A stretch of 6,480 nt of DNA from CAZZCN01 sp964652975 (GCA_964652975.1 CAZZCN010000123.1:1-6480); one strand, 5' to 3'; positions 1 to 6,109 are shown, counted from the stretch's first letter. The notes: generated by a model not told the origin, from the sequence alone. Program-made: numbers and translations.

Positions 1-109
1 TTAATTTTGATTAGTGGTTGGTTATGTTATTTTAGGTTAGGGTGTGAACAGTAACCTGCCTGTTGTTTTTTTGTGCTTCTTATATTGTTTTATCGACTAC
101 ATAATTTTT
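1..109. other. 3' flank of hisE, no gene seen
   Basis: This AT-rich stretch follows the hisE stop, and no credible reading frame is visible in it. On the hisE transcript the sequence is A-rich and then A/C-rich (AACCAACC-like). No stem followed by a U tract occurs in the hisE direction, so the end of the operon transcript is not explained here. The only terminator-like element reads on the opposite strand and is listed separately. Confidence 0.5.
34..72 (+). terminator. weak terminator-like element on the plus strand
   Basis: On the plus strand AGGTTA (34-39) is complementary to TAACCT (52-57), and AACAG (47-51) is complementary to CTGTT (60-64). A run of seven T follows at 66-72. The two stems are short, partly exclude each other and are poor in G+C, so this is at best a weak intrinsic terminator. 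It would serve a plus-strand gene ending left of the window and converging on the his operon. No such gene is visible, and chance complementarity is a real alternative. Confidence 0.2.
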
Positions 110-397
110 TTACCGTCGTTTCTTAAGTTCCTCATAAATTTCTTCAGGTGAAATTCCTTGCTGCACCATCAGTACTATCAAGTGATACAATAGATCGGAA
201 ATTTCTGAAACAGTATCTTCTTTTTTATCGTTTTTGGCTGCAATTAGAACTTCGCATGCCTCTTCGCCTACTTTTTTTGCTATCTTGTCAACGCCCTTCT
301 CAAGAAGATAGTTTGTATATGAACCTTCCTTTGGGTTGGCAATCCTGTCCAGTACTACACCGTATAGTTCGTCGATAATGTTTCCAATGTTGCTCAT
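110..397 (-). CDS. hisE: phosphoribosyl-ATP pyrophosphohydrolase (HisE)
   Basis: HisE hydrolyses phosphoribosyl-ATP to phosphoribosyl-AMP and pyrophosphate, the second step of histidine synthesis, in the cytoplasm. The 95-residue protein has the normal length of a stand-alone HisE. It shows the family signatures: GSYT at residues 25-28, KKVGEEACE at 41-49 and EISDLLYH at 65-72, which supply the acidic metal-binding residues of this all-alpha MazG-like fold. It is not fused to HisI. It is the last his gene in the operon. The start is ATG at 397-395. An in-frame stop at 427-425 and the absence of another ATG, GTG or TTG in between fix this start. No Shine-Dalgarno lies at the usual distance; the nearest strong one is 40 bases upstream, beyond a hairpin (see the leader feature). 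Confidence 0.97.
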   Translation of the reverse strand: MSNIGNIIDELYGVVLDRIANPKEGSYTNYLLEKGVDKIAKKVGEEACEVLIAAKNDKKEDTVSEISDLLYHLIVLMVQQGISPEEIYEELKKRR

Positions 398-443
398 TTT
401 TATTTTGTATGATATTGCCTGGAGCTATACCATACACTCCTTT
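398..443 (-). promoter_or_regulatory. hisE leader: distant Shine-Dalgarno plus hairpin
   Basis: On the transcript a strong Shine-Dalgarno, AAAGGAG (443-437), is followed at once by a stem of ten pairs (436-427 with 415-406, including one G-U pair). Inside it are an A-A mismatch, two more G-C pairs (425-424 with 418-417) and a five-base loop. Eight bases, AAATAAAA (405-398), then lead to the hisE ATG. The linear distance from Shine-Dalgarno to start is 39 bases, too far for normal initiation. With the stem folded it becomes about eight bases. The wobble pair (412/430) would be an A-C mismatch on the opposite strand, so the structure favours the sense RNA. The stem is seen in the sequence; its role in initiation is inferred. 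Confidence 0.6.
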
Positions 444-468
444 CAAATTTTTGTTTATTGATTAATCG

Positions 469-876
469 CTATTCCTCTTCCGGTTCAACCGCAAGCTCTT
501 CAATTGACCGGTAAAAACAGTTCTTTGCTCCTGTGTGGCAGGCAGGGCCGGTCTGTTCGACAAGAAAAACCATTGTATCAAGGTCACAGTCTATTCTGGC
601 TTCGACAACCCTCTGTACATTGCCGGAGGATTCACCTTTCATCCAGAGTTTGTTACGGCTTCTGCTGTGGTAATGCATTATACCGGTCTCCAATGTTTTT
701 TCGAATGCGTCTTGGTCCATGTAAGCAAGCATCAGTATATCACGAGTTGTAAAATCCTGTGCAATAGCTGGAACCAGCTTGTCCTTGCTCTTTTTGAACG
801 AGCTCCAGACCTGGTCAGCGGAAATACCACTGTCCTTGATTTTTTGTATGAAAATCTGCTCAATCCCTTTGTTCAT
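469..876 (-). CDS. hisI: phosphoribosyl-AMP cyclohydrolase (HisI)
   Basis: HisI opens the adenine ring of phosphoribosyl-AMP to give ProFAR, the third histidine step. The 135-residue protein shows LVPAIAQD (34-41), the substrate-binding stretch HYHSRSRNKLWMKGE (68-82), the Asp-rich DCDLD (96-100) expected to bind magnesium, and Cys97, Cys113 and Cys120 with the spacing of the family's zinc ligands (CHTG at 113-116). About 30 residues precede the conserved core, a modest N-terminal extension, and the protein ends in an acidic tail. The start ATG at 876-874 is supported by GGGAG at 887-883 with a six-base spacer. It is a separate gene from hisE, with 71 bases between them, unlike the HisIE fusion of enterobacteria. 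A 239-base gap separates it from hisF upstream. Confidence 0.97.
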   Translation of the reverse strand: MNKGIEQIFIQKIKDSGISADQVWSSFKKSKDKLVPAIAQDFTTRDILMLAYMDQDAFEKTLETGIMHYHSRSRNKLWMKGESSGNVQRVVEARIDCDLDTMVFLVEQTGPACHTGAKNCFYRSIEELAVEPEEE

Positions 877-1115
877 ATAAAACTCCCATGCATGTTATTC
901 AACTTTTTATCATTGCCATTTTATTTCATCAATCATATTATCTTATTAATTTTGTATTGATATTTTACTATTCCAGTTATAACACTTGATTAATATTTAT
1001 TACCATTATGTACGATATAAACATTGGATATGTTTGTCGTTTTCAATGTCATTTATCAGGTGTTTTGCTTTACAATTCCATCATTTGCAGATGTGCATAC
1101 ACTAAGCTGTATCAC
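877..1115 (-). other. hisF-hisI spacer, no gene seen
   Basis: This 239-base spacer is very AT-rich. It holds the hisI Shine-Dalgarno (883-887) next to a CATGCATG palindrome (887-894), and a hairpin at the hisF end, listed separately. I looked for a promoter reading toward hisI and found only poor matches, such as a TTGAAA-like box with a badly spaced AT-rich -10. I see no remnant of a coding gene. Confidence 0.5.
1093..1115 (-). other. hairpin directly after the hisF stop
   Basis: On the transcript GTGATACA (1115-1108) pairs with TGTAT (1101-1097) and CAC (1095-1093). This gives eight base pairs with one bulged G (1096) and a six-base loop. It begins at the base after the hisF TAA. No U tract follows, so it is not a standard Rho-independent terminator. 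It could protect the 3' end of an upstream mRNA segment or mark a processing site, but that is inference. Confidence 0.35.
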
Positions 1116-1877
1116 TTATTCGAGTCTTACAGGAATGCCTTTGTCTCTCAAATATTGCTTCAAATCCTTGATGGGGATTTCGCCGAAATGAAAAAGACTA
1201 GCCGCCAGTACCGCCTCAGCACCGCCTTTTGCTATGGCATCGTAGAAATCTTCAAGACTGCCCGCACCTCCGGATGCAATCACCGGAATGTCAACTGCCT
1301 CAGAAATGGCTTTTGTTATCTCGAGGTCATAACCGGATTTGGTTCCGTCCTTGTCCATGCTGGTTAGCAGTATCTCACCTGCGCCGAGGTCTCTAGCTCT
1401 CTTGGCCCAGCTTATAGCTTCGATACCGGTACCTTCACGTCCTCCGGCAATAACCACTTCGTACCATCCTTCAGTTGTTTTTCTTACATCGATGGCTACT
1501 ATGATGCATTGGTTTCCAAATCTCATTGCCGCATCTTTGATCAGTTGGGGGTTTTTGACAGCAGCTGAATTCAGTGATACCTTGTCGGCACCTGCATTCA
1601 ATATCTCTCTTATATCTTCGACTGTCCTGATTCCGCCACCAACCGAGAATGGTATAAAAACCTCGCTGGCAACCCTCGATACCATGTCGACCACTGTTCC
1701 CCTGTCTTCATAGGTGGCTGTTATATCAAGAAAAACCAGTTCGTCAGCACCTGACTCGTTATATGCCTTTGCCGCTTCTATCGGGTCTCCGGCATCAATA
1801 AGGTCGATGAAGTTGACACCTTTGACTACGCGGCCATTCTTAACGTCAAGGCATGGAATTATTCGTTTTGTAAGCAT
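1116..1877 (-). CDS. hisF: imidazole glycerol phosphate synthase, cyclase subunit (HisF)
   Basis: HisF is the TIM-barrel cyclase of the heterodimeric IGP synthase. It uses ammonia delivered by HisH to convert PRFAR into imidazole glycerol phosphate and AICAR. The 253-residue protein has full length. The catalytic aspartates fall at Asp11 (CLDVKNGRVVKG) and Asp130 (VAIDVRK), exactly the positions known in Thermotoga HisF. Phosphate-binding loops are visible at GGGIRT (80-85) and ASGG (201-204), with SMDKDGT at 173-179. The gene overlaps the end of hisA by 19 bases, and its ribosome site, GGGAAGGGTGG (1898-1888), lies inside hisA about ten bases before the ATG. Translation is therefore probably coupled to hisA. 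Nothing in the protein is odd. Confidence 0.98.
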   Translation of the reverse strand: MLTKRIIPCLDVKNGRVVKGVNFIDLIDAGDPIEAAKAYNESGADELVFLDITATYEDRGTVVDMVSRVASEVFIPFSVGGGIRTVEDIREILNAGADKVSLNSAAVKNPQLIKDAAMRFGNQCIIVAIDVRKTTEGWYEVVIAGGREGTGIEAISWAKRARDLGAGEILLTSMDKDGTKSGYDLEITKAISEAVDIPVIASGGAGSLEDFYDAIAKGGAEAVLAASLFHFGEIPIKDLKQYLRDKGIPVRLE

Positions 1878-2632
1878 TCCTTCAAATCCACCCTTCCCTC
1901 ATAAAGTGCTTTACCGATTATTACTCCGCTGGCACCTGAGGATTTTGCGGCCAATACATCGCCTATATCTCCTACACCACCCGATGCTATTACGTTCATC
2001 GATGTTTTAGAGACAAGTTCCTTTATGCCTTCGATATGTGTTCCTTTAAACATTCCATCACGCGAAATGTCTGTGTAGATAACTGTTCTGGCACCCAGAT
2101 TCTGCATTTTCAGTGCAAAATCAATTACTGTCAACTGACTTGCCGAAGTCCATCCATCGACTGCCACTTCACCGTTTTTCGCGTCGATACCGATTACAAT
2201 CCTGTCACCGTATTTGCTGATGGCATTTTCGGTAAATTCTCTGTCCTTTACTGCACTTGTTCCGAGAATAGCTCTTTTGACATCTGAATTAAGAACATTG
2301 TCCAATATTTCCATGTTGCGGATTCCGCCACCGGTCTGAACCATCAGTCCTGTCACCTTGGCAATTCTTGCAATGATTTTGTGGTTGGAAGGTATTCCGG
2401 TCTTGGCTGCATCAAGATCAACGATGTGAATCCATCTGGCGCCGGCTTCAAAAAACGACCGTGCTATAGAAACCGGATCGTCAGAGTAGACTTTTACGCT
2501 GTCGTAGTCGCCCTGACTGAGCCTAACGCACTTGCCGCCTATAATATCGATCGCGGGGTAGATTGTAAATTTGTCCGTGTTTTTCGAGTTTTTGTTTTCG
2601 TTCTCGGGTGATGTCTCGTTTGAATCAGTCAT
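1859..2632 (-). CDS. hisA: ProFAR isomerase (HisA) with a polar N-terminal tail
   Basis: HisA is the TIM-barrel Amadori isomerase converting ProFAR to PRFAR, the substrate of HisH/HisF. The 257-residue protein carries the catalytic Asp29 (YPAIDI), Asp150 (VIGIDAKNG) and Thr187 (YTDISRDG), plus phosphate-binding GGGIRN (101-106) and ASGG (216-219). These positions are shifted by about 21-23 residues from Thermotoga HisA (Asp8, Asp127, Thr164), because a 21-residue hydrophilic segment rich in Asn, Lys, Glu and Ser precedes the usual N-terminus. No ATG, GTG or TTG lies between this ATG and the conserved barrel, and a good ribosome site precedes it, so the tail should really be translated. The gene starts six bases after the hisH stop and overlaps hisF by 19 bases. 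Confidence 0.97.
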   Translation of the reverse strand: MTDSNETSPENENKNSKNTDKFTIYPAIDIIGGKCVRLSQGDYDSVKVYSDDPVSIARSFFEAGARWIHIVDLDAAKTGIPSNHKIIARIAKVTGLMVQTGGGIRNMEILDNVLNSDVKRAILGTSAVKDREFTENAISKYGDRIVIGIDAKNGEVAVDGWTSASQLTVIDFALKMQNLGARTVIYTDISRDGMFKGTHIEGIKELVSKTSMNVIASGGVGDIGDVLAAKSSGASGVIIGKALYEGRVDLKECLQNE

Positions 2633-2638
2633 TTTATA

Positions 2639-3250
2639 TTATCCCTCTCTAACCCAGTCTCTTAAAATCTGCAGGCCTGTATCTCCACTCTTCTCGGGAT
2701 GGAACTGCATTGCACAGACATTTTCCTGTCTGATCGATGCTGTAAATTCTATTCCATGAATAGATTTCGATGTGATGACAGATGAGTCTTCAGGCTGCAC
2801 ATAATATGAATGGACAAAATAGACATTTCTACCTTCGGGTAAAATGCTGTCACTCGTCTCTGATAGCTGATTCCAACCCATGTGAGGTACTTTTATCGAC
2901 TGCATGTTCGGGAGGCGCAACACTTGCCCTTTAATCACTCCAAGACCCTTGACCTTCTGTCCGTCGTGTTCCTCGCCTTCGTTACTTGAGTCGAAGAGCA
3001 TCTGCATGCCAAGGCATATCCCAAGAAATGGCTTTCCGGAATCGATGAATTCGATTATTGCATCGTGCAATCCGGTGTCAATGAGATTTTTCATTGCATC
3101 TCCCATTGCTCCCACTCCTGGCAGGATTACTGCATCTGCACTTGAAATTACTTTCGCGTCAGACGTTATTATTGAATCCTGTCCAATATGTATCAGCGCC
3201 TTGTAGACGCTTGCGAGGTTGCCCATGCCGTAGTCAATTATTGCTATCAC
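2639..3250 (-). CDS. hisH: imidazole glycerol phosphate synthase, glutaminase subunit (HisH)
   Basis: HisH is a class I glutamine amidotransferase that hydrolyses glutamine and channels ammonia to HisF. The 203-residue protein has the complete triad: nucleophile Cys79 in GICLGMQ, His184 and Glu186 in QFHPEKSG. The oxyanion-strand motif PGVG is at 44-47 and the family motif VPHMGWN at 121-127. The start codon is GTG (3250-3248), giving the canonical N-terminus IAIIDYGMGNL. It overlaps the purC stop as GTGA, with a modest Shine-Dalgarno, AGGAT (3262-3258), seven bases upstream inside purC. A GTG start with a moderate ribosome site and a four-base overlap suggests that HisH is made largely by ribosomes finishing purC. 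hisA follows after six bases. Confidence 0.98.
   Translation of the reverse strand: MIAIIDYGMGNLASVYKALIHIGQDSIITSDAKVISSADAVILPGVGAMGDAMKNLIDTGLHDAIIEFIDSGKPFLGICLGMQMLFDSSNEGEEHDGQKVKGLGVIKGQVLRLPNMQSIKVPHMGWNQLSETSDSILPEGRNVYFVHSYYVQPEDSSVITSKSIHGIEFTASIRQENVCAMQFHPEKSGDTGLQILRDWVREG
2643..2649 (-). promoter_or_regulatory. hisA ribosome binding site
   Basis: GAGAGGG lies in the last codons of hisH, with a ten-base spacer to the hisA ATG (2632-2630). It settles the start in favour of the form with the N-terminal tail, because no start codon exists nearer the conserved barrel. Confidence 0.7.
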
Positions 3251-4134
3251 AGAATAGATCCTGTGAGGCGCTCAAATGCTTCGGTGTATTTGGCTGCGGT
3301 CTGCTCGATGATTTTGTCGGGAAGAGCCGGAGCCGGATAGGTCTTGTCCCAGTCGAGGGTTTCGAGCCATTCACGAAGATACTGCTTGTCAAAGCTCTTC
3401 TGAGCTCTGCCGGGCTCATAGTCTGATAGCTCCCAGAACCTTGACGAGTCAGGAGTGAATATCTCATCGGCAACTAATAGTTCGCCGTCTAGCATGCCGA
3501 ACTCAAACTTTGTATCGGCAAGAATTATGCCTTTGGTCTTCGCATATTCAGCCGCTTTCTTATATAGGTCAAGACTTGCACTTTTAAGCTTCTCGGCCAT
3601 CTCAACGCCTATTAGTTCACAGAGTTCTCCGAATGAAATGTTAATGTCATGACCTTCTTCTGCTTTAGTCGATGGAGTAAACATTGGCTCGGGAAGAATG
3701 TCAGCCTGTCTTAATCCCTTAGGTAATACCACTCCGCTTACAGATCCTGTTGCGTTGTATTCCTTGAGTGCCGACCCTTCAAGGTATCCGCGGACTATGC
3801 ATTCCGCGGGCAGCATTTCAATCTTCTTGACCAGCATGGAGCGGCCTTTAAGCTGCTCGTAATATTTCGAAAACCCCATTGGGTATTCGCGCGGGTCTGT
3901 AGAAATTACATGATTCTTAATAACATCCTTGGTATAATCGAACCAGAAGGCCGCTATTCCGTTCAAAACCTTGCCCTTATTGGGAATACCCTCATTGAAG
4001 ACCACGTCAAACGCTGAAATTCTGTCCGTTACGACTATCAGAAGGCTGTCTCCGAGGTCATAGATGTTCCTGACCTTGCCCTTCATGTATAACGGTTGTT
4101 TGATAAAATCCGTATCCAATATTATTTCTGTCAT
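3247..4134 (-). CDS. purC: SAICAR synthetase (PurC), long form
   Basis: PurC joins CAIR and aspartate with ATP to make SAICAR, the eighth step of purine synthesis in the usual numbering. The 295-residue protein belongs to the longer form, like the yeast enzyme, rather than the roughly 240-residue form of Escherichia coli or Bacillus. Motifs in order: GKVRNIYDLGD (19-29, nucleotide loop), DRISAFD (37-43), VRGYLEGSALKEY (114-126), PMFTPSTKAEEGHD (150-163), GIILADTKFEFG (202-213) and ADEIFTPDSSRFW (222-234). Its start has a strong ribosome site, AAGGTGG (4148-4142), seven bases before the ATG. It sits between hisB and hisH and overlaps hisH by four bases. It is the only non-histidine gene in the window. 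The metabolic tie is AICAR, released by HisH/HisF and reached from SAICAR in one further step (PurB). Confidence 0.97.
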   Translation of the reverse strand: MTEIILDTDFIKQPLYMKGKVRNIYDLGDSLLIVVTDRISAFDVVFNEGIPNKGKVLNGIAAFWFDYTKDVIKNHVISTDPREYPMGFSKYYEQLKGRSMLVKKIEMLPAECIVRGYLEGSALKEYNATGSVSGVVLPKGLRQADILPEPMFTPSTKAEEGHDINISFGELCELIGVEMAEKLKSASLDLYKKAAEYAKTKGIILADTKFEFGMLDGELLVADEIFTPDSSRFWELSDYEPGRAQKSFDKQYLREWLETLDWDKTYPAPALPDKIIEQTAAKYTEAFERLTGSIL

Positions 4135-4152
4135 AAAATATCCACCTTTCGC

Positions 4153-4181
4153 TTTATAAAATTTGTTAGTATTGATTTGAA
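4153..4181 (-). promoter_or_regulatory. possible sigma-70-type promoter before purC
   Basis: On the sense strand TTCAAA (4181-4176) and TATAAA (4158-4153) are separated by 17 bases, matching the -35 and -10 consensus at four and five of six positions. Transcription would begin near the purC ribosome site, leaving a leader of only about 12-15 bases and possibly cutting into the Shine-Dalgarno. In AT-rich DNA such matches arise often by chance, so this is a weak call. Confidence 0.2.
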
Positions 4182-4330
4182 TGTTTCTTTAATTGTTTCT
4201 TAAACTGTTTGATAGTTGTTTATTTGTTTATTCGTTATGTTGGCTGTCATGTGATTATTTCGGGGTTGTTGGTCGTTGGTTATTGGCTGTTCATTTTTCG
4301 TCGTTGGTTGTTGGTTGGTTGTTGTTTTGC

Positions 4331-4425
4331 TTTTGCCTGGTTGCTTTTGCTTGGTTGCTTTTTCTTGGCTTTATTGCTTGGTTTTTTGCTTCGTTGATTT
4401 TACTTGATTGGCTTTGCCTGGTGAG
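4331..4425. repeat. degenerate 14-bp tandem repeat, about seven copies
   Basis: The plus-strand unit is roughly TTTTGCYTGGTTGC. Copies lie at 4331-4344, 4345-4358, 4359-4371, 4372-4383, 4384-4397, 4398-4411 and 4412-4425. The first two differ at one position; the third and fourth are 13 and 12 bases long; the last three are more diverged. A looser GTTGGTT pattern continues to the left (about 4265-4325). Fourteen is not a multiple of three, so the array is unlikely to be coding. On the sense strand the unit reads GCAACCARGCAAAA. Confidence 0.65.
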
Positions 4426-4451
4426 CCTTGTATTTTATATAGTTATTAAAA

Positions 4452-5039
4452 TCAAAGCAGCCCTTTGGTGGAAGGAATCTCCTGTGAAAAGCAAGGATCG
4501 ATTCTAACAGCTTGACGCAGCGCCCTTGCAAAAGACTTGAACATTCCCTCTATTATGTGGTGGTCGTTCTTGCCGTATTCGCAGTTTACGTGGGCGGTGA
4601 TAAGGCTGTTGTGGACTATCGCACGGAAGAACTCTTCGGTCAGGCTAGTCTCGAAATCACCTACCTTGGGTGAATTCAGGACGGCATTGAATTGCAGATA
4701 TGGTCTGCCGGATATGTCGATATCAAAAATCACAAGCGCCTCATCCATTGGAATACGTGCGCTTCCGTAACGGATTACACCGCGTTTGTCTCCCAGGGCT
4801 TCCTTGATCGCCTGTCCGATAACAATACCAACGTCCTCTACTGTGTGGTGTCCGTCGACGTCCAGGTCGCCGTTGCATTTGACAGTCAGATCCATCTTGC
4901 TGTGCTTGGCAAAAAGAACAAGCATGTGATCGAAAAAACCTATCCCTGTATTGATATCACTCAGTCCTGTCCCGTCAACATCCAATGAAACCGAAACTTT
5001 CGTTTCACTTGTATTCCTTGTTATCTGTGAACTCCTCAT
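4452..5039 (-). CDS. hisB: imidazoleglycerol-phosphate dehydratase (HisB)
   Basis: HisB dehydrates imidazole glycerol phosphate to imidazole acetol phosphate, the sixth histidine step, using manganese. The 195-residue protein is the monofunctional form, without the N-terminal phosphatase domain of the enterobacterial HisB, so a separate histidinol-phosphate phosphatase must be encoded elsewhere. It shows GFFDHML (34-40), the metal-binding DGHHTVEDVG (62-71), PMDEAL (97-102), the second metal motif GKNDHHIIEGMFK (156-168) and the standard C-terminus STKGLL. The start ATG overlaps the hisC stop as ATGA. A strong Shine-Dalgarno, GAAGGAG (5054-5048), lies eight bases upstream inside hisC. After hisB the tight gene packing breaks for 317 bases before purC. 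Confidence 0.98.
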   Translation of the reverse strand: MRSSQITRNTSETKVSVSLDVDGTGLSDINTGIGFFDHMLVLFAKHSKMDLTVKCNGDLDVDGHHTVEDVGIVIGQAIKEALGDKRGVIRYGSARIPMDEALVIFDIDISGRPYLQFNAVLNSPKVGDFETSLTEEFFRAIVHNSLITAHVNCEYGKNDHHIIEGMFKSFARALRQAVRIDPCFSQEIPSTKGLL

Positions 5040-6109
5040 ATCAATTGCTCCTTCTCTAAAATGTCAGAAATTGCATTAATCAGAACCTGCATTTCGTCAT
5101 CAGTTCCTATAGTTATTCTTAAAAAACAGTCTATTGTTTTGTCTTTGAAATACCTTACCAGTATACCTTTTTCGCGTAAAAGTTCATAGAGGCGATTTGC
5201 CGAAATTTTAGTATGTGTAGTAAAAATAAAATTACTCATTGACGGTAAAACGACAAAACCCAAGGTTTGCATTTTTGCTACAAAGCTCTCCCTTGTAGCT
5301 ATTATGTTAGCTCTTGTAATTTCAAACCACTCACCGTCCTCGAATGCTTTAATTGCAAGAGTCTGAGAGAGAGAGTCCAGAGTATAGGAATTAAACGAAT
5401 CGCGTACACACTCCAATGCTTTTATCAGAGAAGTGCTGCCAAATGCATAGCCCACTCTGAGACCTGCAAGCGATCTGGATTTTGATACGGTCTGCACTAC
5501 AAGGAGGTTTTCGAATTCGTCCAAAAGGCAAATGCTGGATTCGCCTCCAAAATCAATGTACGCCTCGTCTATTATTATCAGTCTGTCAGGGTTTGACGAG
5601 AGAAGTTTTCGAATTTTGGATGGTTCAAGATATTCGCCTGTCGGTGCATTCGGGTTTGCAATTACGACGCCTCCGGGAAAATCTATATAGTCTTCAATTG
5701 AAATCGACAAGTCGTCCCTGACAGGAATCCTTTTGACAGGAATTCCATTGATATTGGCATACACAGGATAAAAGCTGTATGTCACATCGGGAAAAGCTAT
5801 CGGGCTTTCACTGTCAAAAAATGCCTGAAACGCAAACGCCAGAATCTCATCCGACCCGTTTCCAAGGAAAATCCTGTCCGAATCTATTCCGTAATAATCC
5901 GAAATAGCAGCTTTCAGCTTGGTGCCTGAAGGGTCCGGATACTTGCGCAGGTCCTCGTAATTGTATTCTCTTAAAGCCTTCAGGACCATCGGAGACGGCG
6001 GATATGGGTTTTCGTTGGTATTAAGCTTGATGCATTGGACCTTCGGCTGTTCACCGGGCACGTACGGGGTAAGGTTTTTTGTTTTTTCATTCCAGAATTT
6101 GTTGTTCAT
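5036..6109 (-). CDS. hisC: histidinol-phosphate aminotransferase (HisC)
   Basis: HisC is a PLP-dependent fold-type I aminotransferase that moves the amino group of glutamate to imidazole acetol phosphate, giving histidinol phosphate. The 357-residue protein is complete. Visible motifs are NENPYPPSP (32-40, substrate contact), NGSDE (84-88), NPNAPTG (152-158), DEAY (181-184, with the Asp that contacts the PLP ring nitrogen) and SKSRSLAGLRVGY (209-221), in which Lys210 should be the PLP Schiff-base lysine. The start ATG has GGAGAG (6127-6122) with a somewhat long 12-base spacer. The stop overlaps the hisB start by four bases, so HisC and HisB are probably translationally coupled. A 273-base spacer separates it from hisD. 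Aromatic transamination as a side activity is possible in this family. Confidence 0.98.
   Translation of the reverse strand: MNNKFWNEKTKNLTPYVPGEQPKVQCIKLNTNENPYPPSPMVLKALREYNYEDLRKYPDPSGTKLKAAISDYYGIDSDRIFLGNGSDEILAFAFQAFFDSESPIAFPDVTYSFYPVYANINGIPVKRIPVRDDLSISIEDYIDFPGGVVIANPNAPTGEYLEPSKIRKLLSSNPDRLIIIDEAYIDFGGESSICLLDEFENLLVVQTVSKSRSLAGLRVGYAFGSTSLIKALECVRDSFNSYTLDSLSQTLAIKAFEDGEWFEITRANIIATRESFVAKMQTLGFVVLPSMSNFIFTTHTKISANRLYELLREKGILVRYFKDKTIDCFLRITIGTDDEMQVLINAISDILEKEQLI

Larger units (their letters stand above)
4135..4451 (-). other. hisB-purC spacer, U-depleted A/C-rich leader
   Basis: This 317-base spacer has no credible gene. From 4261 to 4380 the sense-strand composition, counted by eye, is 65 A, 37 C, 15 G and only 3 T in 120 bases. 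Such RNA would be almost free of secondary structure. Its excess of C over G resembles regions bound by Rho, though CC and UC steps are few. The 3' part toward purC is AT-rich and holds the purC ribosome site and a possible promoter. A 14-bp degenerate tandem repeat occupies 4331-4425. Reading frames across it are open only because the composition lacks stop codons. Confidence 0.7.

Noticed and set aside
1008..1367. Plus-strand frame of 119 codons antisense to the end of hisF
   Set aside because: It is mostly the shadow of hisF codons, has no recognisable domain, and its start in the AT-rich spacer lacks a Shine-Dalgarno.
3234..3473. Minus-strand frame of 79 codons inside the 3' part of purC
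   Set aside because: It lies out of frame within an intact purC, shows no recognisable motif and has no separate ribosome site.
4200..4250. Sixteen-codon minus-strand ATG frame in the hisB-purC spacer, considered as a leader peptide
   Set aside because: It has no ribosome site and no run of His or other regulatory codons; short open frames are expected in U-poor sequence.
4261..4425. CRISPR array
   Set aside because: The repeat unit is 14 bases in direct tandem without unique spacers, and no cas gene is present.
4193..4507. Plus-strand open frame of about 104 codons that looks like a very hydrophobic membrane protein
   Set aside because: It starts at TTG without a Shine-Dalgarno, runs across the T/G-rich repeat spacer and into antisense hisB. 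The hydrophobicity comes from T-rich codons, and the openness from the lack of A on that strand.
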